Below are positions 1-9,064 of a stretch of 64,000 nucleotides of DNA, piece by piece. Under the pieces are notes generated by a model. That model made no database searches. It worked only from the letters and a program-made list of their open reading frames with translations, and was not told where the DNA came from. Positions within the stretch are counted from its first letter, which is position 1; each line of letters opens with the position of its first letter. The DNA lies in contig QANU01063906.1 of the NCBI GenBank assembly GCA_003254905.1, positions 5,001 through 69,000 on the forward strand, written 5' to 3'. The DNA is from Nissolia schottii (Eukaryota > Streptophyta > Magnoliopsida > Fabales > Fabaceae). The position numbers and the translations under genes were made by a program.

Positions 1-477
1 AGAAGATGAATCATATTTTGAAGATGCAGAGGAGCCGCCTGTTGAGCCATGAGCGGCCCATAGATGGATAGTTGTCTCTATTTTTGCCAAGGACCTACTG
101 AGTAGCATTCCAGTAGTCCTTGTATTTTGATGTGACGTAGTTTGACTTATGTACTCAGTACTTCAATGTTATGTACATGAGATGTTTATGTGCTTATTGT
201 ATATATACCTTTATGACTTGGTTTTATGGACCATTTGATGTATGTATTATATACTTTATTATCTTACAGTTACAGGCTCTGCTATATTGTTCATTCTGAC
301 GCATGGCTCTATTTTAGTAATTATGCAATGTAAAATAAACAGTTTAAAATTGGTCCTTATTTTCTTAAACAACTATTGTTGAAAGATACTAATGGACTAA
401 GGTATTCCGACCAAGTAGACAACAACCTAGTGAGCTGTGTTACTACGTACGGATAAACAGTTAGCTAGGGTGTTTCA
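1..477 (+). mobile_element. Family T LTR, 3' portion (cut by window edge)
   Basis: The last 60 bases (a GTAGACAACAACCTAGTGAGC block, then TTAGCTAGGGTGTTTCA) match the 3' end of the complete plus-oriented LTRs ending at 6625, 45329 and 55110. The 5' part lies outside the window. Family T is my label for the large LTR family that fills this window; it has TG...CA ends, an LTR of 2.4-3.3 kb and an initiator-Met PBS where internal sequence survives. No coding capacity is visible. Confidence 0.75.
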
Positions 478-772
478 TGAAACAAAAGGGTTGGGGTATT
501 GCTATTTATAGCCACGAAATTTGCCCTCAAATTCCCATTTTACCCTTTCCAAAATTACCATTATGCCATTGGTAATTTAATTAATTAATTACTTAATTAG
601 TTTAGATAAATAAAAGGTCACATCATGAATAGTAACTCTTATTTTATTAATTTTTCTTGAAAAATCTGATTAGCATCACGTGGGATTTCAGATTTTGGGG
701 CTCTTCCCAGTCCCGTTTGCTCGTGTTTGGTCGTTCGCTGTCCCGGTGCGTTGCGCACGGTCGTCCGAAAAT
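478..772 (-). mobile_element. Family T LTR fragment, minus-oriented
   Basis: This stretch carries a minus-strand TATA word (CTATTTATAG on the plus strand near 503) followed by the block CGTGTTTGGTCGTTCGC and GTCGTCCGAAAA, which is the U3 region of minus-oriented family T LTRs (compare 27868-27910). Both ends are broken. Confidence 0.6.
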
Positions 773-1499
773 AGAGAAATTGATGACGTAGATAATAAAG
801 AATAGGCTTCCCCAATCACGTAGTAAATTAGATAAAGCTGCTCAGGCTTAGTATGGACTAATAATTAGTAGGGATCTAGTATAACTGTGACACCTAGAGA
901 CCCCCTGAGCGGCAGAATCATAATTAGAAATAAAATGATTAACGACAACTAAGGTTTTCCACTGAGAACGCAGTTTTCTCACTCCCTCTCATTTATGGCT
1001 CTAGCGAGCACAACGAGGGTGAAGAAGACGTCAGAGCAGTGCAAGCAATACGAGGACGAACGATATCGACAAAGATGGACAAAGGAATAGGGTAGTCAGA
1101 GCTATGCTAGAGGGGTCACATGAGTCCTTAGTTAGTAGGCTATATATTTTTGTACCTCTATGTTAAGTACTTGTATGTAACCACTATGATATTATCTGTG
1201 TAACTATCTATGGATATATGATATGGACCACTTGTCTGCTAATGGTTTGACGCTGAAATGTTGGAATAGTTGTCCGTTAAGTACAAGGCTTTAACGTTGC
1301 ATTATAAACCTATCTAACGCACGGCTCATATTTTGTATCATATGTGTATAAGGGAAAAGTTTCAAATCGGTCCATATTTTCTAAGTAAGATATTTTCAAA
1401 GACAAAAGTAGGGGCTAAAAATAACCCCAACCAAAGTAGAAAACAACCTAGTGAGCATTGTTTGCGATGTACACGTAAACAGTTAGCTAGGGTGTTTCA
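773..1499 (+). mobile_element. Family T LTR, 3' fragment
   Basis: The order of blocks matches the 3' part of the plus-oriented LTR at 44590-45329: AATAGGCTTCCCC, AAATTAGATAAAGCTGCTCAGG, the hairpin TGAGAAC/TTCTCA at 963-981, a TCTAG word, then AGTTAGCTAGGGTGTTTCA at the end. The 5' half is missing. No protein is encoded. Confidence 0.7.
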
Positions 1500-2813
1500 C
1501 TCTGCTGCCGGAACCTTCTTAAGATATCATTGTTCCCTAGGGTTCAATTATACTCTTTAAACTTTAGGTAAAACTTCTCTAGTTATCTACGGTCGTCCTA
1601 AAACCCTGACGGTGACCGGGTCCTCATGATGCAAACTAACATAAGTACAATAAAAGTTACAGTTACTTTCATATGTCATTTTCCAAGTTTCTATGCTTGT
1701 TAGAGCATGTAGGAAAGCTAAAATTGTAAGTTCTTCAGTGGTCATTTGAATGACTAGCTGAGTCATTCGAATAACACTGGAATTTTGCTTCTGTTTTGTA
1801 CTTTTTGCAGTGTCATTCGAATGACCATGCCAGGTCATTCGAATGACCTGCTAAAATGGCTCCTAGATGAGTAAAATTTGGGATCATTTGAATGACAATG
1901 CTAGGTCATTCGATTGACCTTGCCTCAAACACATCTGCAGCGCTGTTTCTTGTATATTTCACATAGTTCCTTCACTGTAGACGTACTTATACTTTCTCTA
2001 TGTTCCAAAAAGTACAGTTATACTTTTCTAACATTAAAACTACGAAAAATCTTCTTCACAACATTATCTTTATATTTTCCACATAATGTTTCCTAAGTTA
2101 TTTTTCCAAATAGCAGCACGTAAAATAACATACAAATCCACATAGATAGTGAGTCTAAGGTTACCCACTTCCTAAGCAAAGTTGGTGTTGATAAGATTGA
2201 TGTGAGGAATTTTCGGGGAATGTTGGCTTGTTCTTGAGATTTTTCCTGAGTCCGGCAGCGTAACCGCAGTGTGCACAAACGGAACCGGCAGAGTAAGAAA
2301 ACTTGAGAAATTTGTGAAAATGAAACAACAGGGTGCGAGGTATTTATAACCCCTTGATGCCACTGTTCATCCTCTTATTAAATTAATTAATAAGGAAATG
2401 TGGGATAATGCTCCCCTAAGCCCCACAGTGCTTTGGATAATCCTAGTGCAATTTCGATCATGTTTGATCGTGTTTGGTCGTTAATCACTCGTGTACGGAT
2501 ATCCTAAAAATATTCCAAACACATAGTCGCGATCTGCTAATTATTCTGGTCAGGAGGGTATGTCAAGTTAAGGAATTCGTGAGTTTATTTACGTAAGAGT
2601 GTATTTTACGGATACCTTTGGCACTTGAGGGAATTCCGGTATTGACCGAAACTTGGTATGGATCTCGCGACATTCCACGAGATCACGAAACAATTATTTT
2701 AATTGGCGTTTTTGGAAGATAAAGCTTCATAACTAAATTCCCTGTCTAAATAACCGTCTCAAATACACTTTAATTACACGAAATCTTTTTAAGGGAAAAA
2801 TCGGGATGTTGCA
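1500..2813 (-). mobile_element. Family T LTR, minus-oriented, U5 end missing
   Basis: Reading on the plus strand, it has a CCGGAACCTTCTTAAG block, a palindrome-word array (1735-1925), GGTTACCCACTTCC near 2159, GTGCACAAACGG near 2270, a minus-strand TATA word near 2340, the GATCATGTTTGATCG block near 2456, and the U3 terminus GGGAAAAATCGGGATGTTGCA ending at 2813. This is the fixed layout of the family. Confidence 0.75.
1735..1925. repeat. Palindromic word array (TCATTCGAATGA type)
   Basis: At least six words of the form GGTCATTCGAATGACC, some with one or two changes, spaced roughly 20-50 bp within a family T LTR. The intact word is a perfect 16-bp palindrome. No tandem-repeat unit longer than the word is obvious here. 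Confidence 0.85.
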
Positions 2814-4309
2814 CACGTCCTCAACATTCGTCTTTTCTTTCTTCCTTTCTTTATTTTCTTTTCATCATAAGAATTGGTCTTAAACTTGCATCCACATCAT
2901 TGACCAATCCATCTTGCTGGACTGGTGAGGGGCTTGCCCTGTTGACTTGCCAAGAGAAGGGGGTTACCCTAATCATACAGCTATGTACTTTCTTTAAGGT
3001 ACACTAGAACCTCTGGCCGGAACCTTCTTAAGATACCACTTTTCCCTAGGATTCAATTATGATATTTGAAATGTTAGGTGATTCGTTACTAATTATCTAC
3101 AATCGTCCTAAAACACTAATGACGCGACTGAGTCCTCGTGATGCACATTAATATAACACATACTTGCACAATCATCGCCAAATCAGTTCCATCATCAAAT
3201 ATACATTTCTCAGGGTTTAGTGCCTGTTGGAATTCATGGTTAGGCTTGGAAACTCATGTTATTCAGTGGTCATTCGAATGACATGGCTTAGTCATTCGAA
3301 TGACATGAAAATTTGGCTCTTTGTTTGTGAAAATCATGGGTCATTCGTGTAACATCCCACTTTTCCGTAGGGAAAATTTCGCTTGATGAATAATGTGTGA
3401 ACCAATTATTTAAGTCTGGAAAACTAAATTTAAAGATTATTTTCTAAAAATATCAGTCAAAAATATTGGTGGAATGATCTCTCATGAATTTCGCGGGAAC
3501 CAGATCTCGTTTCAGTAATCCCTAGAATTTAAATAGGTATTTATGGTACCCGTTAATAACACTCTTATAAAGGGGAAAAATTTTGGGTACCTAATATCGA
3601 TTTAAATTCCTCATTTTAAATGTCTGTTTAATGTAGAATTTTGTGTAGATAATTTCTGTGTCATCCGTTAATTTTTCGCACGCATGCTTGCACGCGTAAC
3701 TAGACAATTAACAAGCAAAAAAGACCAAAAATTACACAAAATTCTGAGCCATTCGGCTCCCTCACCTGCAGCACGGCAAGCCCATGCTTCCACCACCAAA
3801 TCCCACTAACTCACCTTGCCACCACTGTTCACCCATCATCACACCACTTCATTTAATCTCTACATTTTCCTCATTTCTTCCCTCACCCGAAGCGTCCTCT
3901 CTGCTGCTTCTTCCTCCCAATTCTTCTTCTTTTTCATTTTTCGTCATCACCCTCAAGTTCTCAAAGTCTCTCAAATACACATACCCCCACACATAACCAC
4001 CATCATCTTAAAACTCTCTCTTTTGAGAGGACAACCAGTAGCTTGGAACTCTAAGCAAATTTGAGTAAACTCTCCTCAACATCCACCCATCAATCACTCC
4101 CAAGAAGGTAGGTAAAATCTTGCCCAAAACCATCCATGAATGGTTTTATCTTGTGTTTGTGAAAAATATATATGATAAATTGGTTGAAATATGCTTTGTG
4201 TATGTTGGGTGTGTTATGTTGGTTGCAAAATATGAAAACTAAATGATTAAAGTGGGTGAGAAGCCACAGATTTGAGAAAAGAAAGCAAAAATAATGTTAC
4301 AGGTCTGTG

Positions 4310-4692
4310 GTGATTCGAATGACCAGAGCCATGGACATTCGAATGAACCACGAGATTTATAAAAAATAAGAGGAGAAATATGTGATCATTCAAATGACCC
4401 CCAAGGTGTCATTCGAATGAGCCACGAAAAACCCTTTTCAAATTTAGCCAGAATGAAGTCATTCGAATGACCATGCCTTGGGTCATTCGAATGAAAACCC
4501 AAAAATTTTGATGAAAAATTTTCTAAGTCCCAGTCAGTCGAATGACTTGAATTAGTCATTCGAATGAACCATTCATTTCGACGAAATTGAGTGCACGGCC
4601 TATGTCATTCGAATGATCCACCTAGGGTTATTCAAATGACTCATTTCAAGAACTAATCTGAGAGTCACTCCTTGGGCATTCGAATGACCGGG
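4310..4692. repeat. Palindromic word array (TCATTCGAATGA type), about 11 words
   Basis: About eleven copies of CATTCGAATGA with small changes occur in 380 bp, at 20-55 bp spacing. Flanking bases often extend the palindrome to GGTCATTCGAATGACC. The array lies between the donor-like word at 4107 and the acceptor-like word near 5795 of the same LTR. Confidence 0.88.
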
Positions 4693-5802
4693 GTGCCGAC
4701 ACAGGGTTTTTAAAAAATCCCCAACAACATGTTACCCTTATCTGTGTACGTATGAAGTATGTGTTATGAACCTTAATCCTATTTTCAAGCATCATGAGGA
4801 CATGGTTGTCATTAGGCCTTTAGGGCAACCACCTATCACTAGCACGTAACACCTAAATTTAATCAAGATCATAATTGAACCCTACGGAACAAGGAAATTT
4901 CTTAAGAAGGTTCCGGCCGCCAAGGGCTCAGTATCCCTTGAACAAAAGTGCATAGCTATGAAATAGGAAATCCTCCTCTCTTGGCACGTCAAGCATGACA
5001 TGCCCCTGCCAATTTAGTAAGATAAATTGGTCCAAGGATTAAGAAACGCAGGCTTAGACCTGAACGCGGGCTTTGCCTGGATTTAAAGTTAAAGAAAAAA
5101 TAGCAAGTAAAGCTATGTCAGCAGAATGAAAGTTAAGGTGCCGGTAAGGGGCGTGCAAGGATCAAGTTAAAGAGAATGTCATGAAAGAAACGGGTCAACT
5201 CCTGGTAACGATGTTAGGGCGCCCCCTCACCATTCGGCATGCTGGATGGTCACCCCTTATCGTTGTTCGATGAAGAATACTTCGAGCAGTCGTGGTTAGC
5301 TGCCACTCGGGAAAGGAGCGTTGCCCGGTCGTCGACGATACGAAATAGTAAGTGGGTTGTAGCCGAATGGGGATGACGGTCTCACGGACGCAGCCTTAGG
5401 GCGCGTAAGAGAACCCCCAAGCCCCCCATGCATGGAGTATGATTGTATGTCTGTCTGTATGCAAATACATATATGTAAACATATGTACACGTACGCATGG
5501 CAAAAGGGCTTGACCTAACTGTCCTAAGATAAACCCTAGGTATCGACGATTAATGATAAGAAGCTCGATAGAAGATCCCTAATAACTAGGAAAAAGATTA
5601 GATCACCCCCTGGCATTTAATAAATTAGATAAAGCCGTTCACGAATAGCAAGATTAAAACTGAACTAGGGAGTATAGAATAACATGACACGTATAGACCT
5701 CCTAAACGGCTTGGATCATAACCGAGCTAAAAAAGAGTAGTAACTGCTATGGTCACCCACTGAGAACACATTTTTCTCATCCCCACTCGCTTGTGATTCT
5801 AG

Positions 5803-6123
5803 GTGCCACCGATGACTACCCCGTCGGTGGAGACGATCCTGTTGATCAGTATGACCCGACAGATTGACCCGGTCACCGGGATCATCTCGGATACCCGCGT
5901 ATACCTGTCGATTGCCGCTGTGAACGACCCTTTTCAGGATTTGGGACCCCCACTAGAGCCCCTGCTGACCCCTAGAGCGTCGGCTGACCACCCTATCACG
6001 ATCGAGGACATTGAGGATGATGATCTGATGGAGATGGACTCAGGAGAAGAGGAAGAGACGACAGAGGCAGAAGAGGAAGAAGACTCTGAGGACGACCTCG
6101 ACTTCGAGTGGGGACAGTCGTAG
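5803..6123 (+). other. Acidic open frame inside a family T LTR, function unknown
   Basis: A 106-codon frame runs through the U5 side of the solo LTR. Residues 1-65 are unremarkable, and residues 66-106 are almost all Asp, Glu, Met and Ser, ending in a DLDFEWG-like tail. Several other LTR copies have a short acidic frame at the same place (near 1-50, 18800-18859 and 54683-54760), but their lengths and sequences differ widely and the start codon is not kept in every copy. I do not recognise a protein family. It may be a by-product of a GA-rich segment and not a gene. Confidence 0.2.
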
Positions 6124-7921
6124 CGAATGAGCAACGGATTTTTTTTCTTTGGTCTTTGTGATGGGTTTTGTACGGACGAAATGGGGGAGACCAAGTCCTT
6201 AGTATATGCATTTTTTATAATTTAAGATTTCTGTATGGGATCCTCCAAAATGACTGCTATTACTTAAGAAATGATGTATAATATATATGTATTGACTGAT
6301 GCTAAATTTTGGTTATTTTTAGTGTACTTTATGTGGTGTGATAGAGTACCATTGTGTGTGATTATTTGTCTGCTTATTGGGTTAACAAATCGTCACTGTT
6401 GATCGTTAAGCCCAAAAGGCTCTAACGTTTGTATACATTCTTGTGTCGCGCGTGGCTCCTATTTCTAATTAAGGATATGTATGAAAAAGTTTTAACCGAT
6501 CCATACTTTCGTAAATGAATACTTTCTAACTTATAGAGACTACAAGTAATCCCACCAAGTAGATAACGACCTAAATTAAGTCTGGTTTATGATTTAAGCA
6601 TAATCTAACTAGTTAGGGTGTTTCAATTCGAATGACCAGGGTTAGGTCATTCGAATGACCTAACAAAATTGGTCCCCATTGGTAAACTTAAGATGACCAT
6701 GGCTAGGTCATTTGAATGACCTATCAAAAATGCTCATGGGTGAGTACATTTCAGGGTCATTCGAATGACTATGCTAGGTCATTCGAATAACATTGCCTTA
6801 AACTCATCCGTAGCGCTGATTCTTGCATATTTTTCATAGATTTTTCATAAAAATTCCTTTAAGCTTTCCACATGTTCCAACAATCACTATAATACATTTT
6901 TCTAACTTGCAAACACATAAAATCATCTAGCCATCTGAACAAGCATATTTTCTATATAACATCTACTATGTTCTGTTTTCCTATACTATACACATAACAC
7001 ATAGAAAATCACTAAGGAGGTGAGTAAGCTAAGGTTACCCACTTCCTAAGCATATTTGGAATTGTTAAAGTTGGTGTGGAGAATTTCCTACGGACACTGG
7101 TGTGCTCCTATGATTTTTTAGACTCCAGCAGCGTAACTGCATTGTGCACGAACGGAATCGGAACTTTGAGAAGCTGAAGAAATTTGATGCTGGAACTCGG
7201 TGGGCTTAGGGCTATTTATAGTGCCCCATGGTCGGTGCCACTGTTCCCTCTTTATTCTTCTTATTATTATCATTATATAATATATATCCCTTATCTCTGC
7301 CCCTCGTGCCAGAGGATAAGTTTAAAATAAAATCTAGCGGCTTGGTATAATTTTGATCATGTTTGATCGCATTTAGTCGTTAATCGCTCGTGTACGGATA
7401 TCCTAAAAATATTTCAAACACATAGTCGCGATCTACTAATTTTCCTGGTCTGGATGGTATGTCCAGTTAAGGTATTTGTGAACTTATTTCTGAAAAAGTA
7501 TATTTTACGGATGCCTTTGGCCTCTGTCGAAATTCCGGTGTCGACCAAAAAACTCGGGGATCGATGGCAGGTCTATGTGGGCTGTGGAAGGCCAAGCCTC
7601 GGCGTCGTGAGTACGCAGGGCTTGTGAAGAAGATTCTTTCTCTGACCTACGATGGCTGGGTTTTGATGAAGACAAGAACATCAACAAAAAGCAAGAAAAA
7701 GGCAAAGACACAACCGATGAATTGCAACGATCAACCGATCACCATATTGAAGGTTCAAGTGTTTTTACCTTAGAGTTTAATAGTTAGCACTTGTTTATGA
7801 TATCATGGTTAATGGCTCATAAGGTTTTCATTATAACAAGTCTAACACTTTTGCTAAAACCCTAAAATCAATTAGCAACACTTTTCTAGGGTTTGCAACA
7901 CTTGGAAAACATTTTCAGCAT

Positions 7922-8242
7922 GAGTAATCGATTACCCACTTGCTGTAATCGATTACCATCCTTAGAAATTTGAAAATATGCCATTCTTTATGTGAGTAAT
8001 CGATTACCCATTCGTGTTAATCGATTACCACCTCAGAAACATTCAAAATTGGCATTTGTTGTGTGTGTAATCGATTACACACTTATGGTAATCGATTACA
8101 CACTCGAGAATTTTGAAATTAGTGGTTTTTCATGAGTGTAATCGATTACACACTCGTGGTAATCGATTACCATCATTTGAATTTTGAAAATTGGTAACGG
8201 TTATGAGTGTAATCGATTACCACACTTGGTTAATCGATTACA
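7922..8242. repeat. Five dyads of GTAATCGATTAC, 71-bp period
   Basis: Ten words of (G)TAATCGATTAC stand in five pairs. Within a pair the words are about 22-25 bp apart; the pairs start at 7924, 7996, 8067, 8138 and 8209, a period of 71-72 bp. The spacers share a TTTGAAAAT-like segment. The array ends about 90 bp upstream of the TATA box at 8331, so it occupies the usual place of an LTR enhancer. Confidence 0.92.
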
Positions 8243-8330
8243 TGCACGAACTGGTGTGTTTTTTCATGAAACAATGTGTTGTTTGGCATTTGGAAGCCAT
8301 GGCAATGGTTCATGAAGAGGCACCTATGCC

Positions 8331-8338
8331 TATATAAG
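8331..8338 (+). promoter_or_regulatory. Probable TATA box of the SIRE LTR
   Basis: TATATAAG, about 90 bp downstream of the palindrome array and about 680 bp before the LTR end. It is conserved in the rearranged copies (near 12470, 13515 and 14075). Confidence 0.6.
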
Positions 8339-8567
8339 TGCCAAACTCGTGCAAACTCATACACCACTCCAGAACTCAATTCTCACTTTCATATTTACAA
8401 AGTTCTGATCAATTTTCAATGGTGTTTCAATCCTAAACTTAAAGAAAGCCCTTTGAGCCTTAACTGTTATATCATTTGTGCTTTCTATTCAGGAAAACTT
8501 CCAACCCTGAATTTAGGATTGGCAAAGCCATTGTATTACTTCTTCAACAATTGTGAATCAATTGTGG

Positions 8568-8643
8568 CACCGTAGTGTTCGGTGTGGTTTTGTAAACACC
8601 GTGGTGTTCGGTGTGTTTCTGATTATCACCGTAGTGTTCGGTG
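8568..8643. repeat. Three short inverted repeats CACCG-N7-CGGTG
   Basis: CACCGTAGTGTTCGGTG occurs at 8568-8584, 8597-8613 (one change in the loop) and 8627-8643, about every 30 bp, downstream of the TATA box and so probably in transcribed LTR. Each could fold as a 5-bp stem with a 7-base loop. The inverted LTR copies near 12185-12235 and 13227-13280 carry related versions. Confidence 0.8.
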
Positions 8644-9016
8644 AGGGCATTGTGTAACCAGGGGAACGGGTTGTTCTCTTGTAGTTGTCGGTGTAAGTGC
8701 CTCGGGGTGAGGTTGTACACAACACAAGTTTACATAGTGGAAAAATCCCTGAATCAGAACAGGGGACTGGACGTAGCCTTCGGTGGTTGAAGGTGAACCA
8801 GGATAAATTCTCTGGTGTGATCTTTCTTATCCCTACACTTTTACATTCAGCAATTTACAATTTCCGCTGCATTTAACATCATTATCTATTCGGTAATTGC
8901 TGGGTCTTGTTCTTAATTTGGGGATTAGGGTTCCATATTTTCAAAGAAACAAAAATCCAAGAAAAAGAAGAGAAACCTAATTCACCCCCTCTTAGGTTGC
9001 TATCCAGAGTTGCAAT

Positions 9017-9027
9017 TGGTATCAGAG
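9017..9027 (+). other. SIRE primer-binding site (initiator Met tRNA)
   Basis: TGGTATCAGAG two bases after the 5' LTR end, complementary to the 3' end of plant initiator Met tRNA, as is usual for SIRE and other plant copia elements. Confidence 0.85.
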
Positions 9028-9064
9028 TGCAAGTTTAGGAAAATTACTCCTAAAAGATCCATAG

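Larger units (their letters stand above)
3348..6625 (+). mobile_element. Complete solo LTR of family T, TSD ATTCG
   Basis: It starts TGTAACATCCC and ends TTAGGGTGTTTCA, and is flanked by ATTCG at 3343-3347 and 6626-6630. Length is 3278 bp. There is no PBS, PPT or coding region, so it is a solo LTR formed by LTR-LTR recombination. Inside, in order: a U3 block, a GTAGGTAAAATC word at 4107, a palindrome array (4310-4690), the CATGCATGGAG block near 5430, the hairpin at 5761-5779, ATTCTAG|GTGCC near 5795, an acidic reading frame (5803-6123), and the U5 end. The insertion site is inside a TCATTCGAATGA word of the host LTR. Confidence 0.92.
2814..7560 (-). mobile_element. Family T LTR, minus-oriented, split by a solo LTR
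   Basis: The two halves (2814-3347 and 6631-7560) are continuous once the solo LTR at 3348-6625 and one copy of the duplication ATTCG are removed. The first half has AATTGGTCTTAAACTTGC, the GCCGGAACCTTCTTAAG block and the start of a TCATTCGAATGA array. The second half finishes the array (6626-6790) and then has GGTTACCCACTTCC, GTGCACGAACGG, a TATA word near 7212 and GATCATGTTTGATCG. The U3 terminus is missing, and about 60 bp of unassigned sequence separate it from the SIRE LTR at 7623. Confidence 0.75.
7623..9014 (+). repeat. SIRE 5' LTR (1392 bp)
   Basis: It runs from TGTGAAG to AGAGTTGCA. U3 contains five paired GTAATCGATTAC words (7922-8242). A TATA box (TATATAAG) is at 8331. Downstream are three CACCG...CGGTG inverted repeats (8568-8643). 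The first 300 bp recur at 11499-11810, and most of the rest recurs inverted at 11815-13902. Confidence 0.9.

Noticed and set aside
7922-8242. Regularly spaced palindromes that resemble a CRISPR array
   Set aside because: The repeats are 12-bp words in dyads inside a plant LTR, the spacers are related to each other, and no cas gene is present.
9015-9030. TGGTATCAGAG as part of a tRNA gene (also at 35761-35772)
   Set aside because: Only the primer-binding site of a retrotransposon; no tRNA fold surrounds it.
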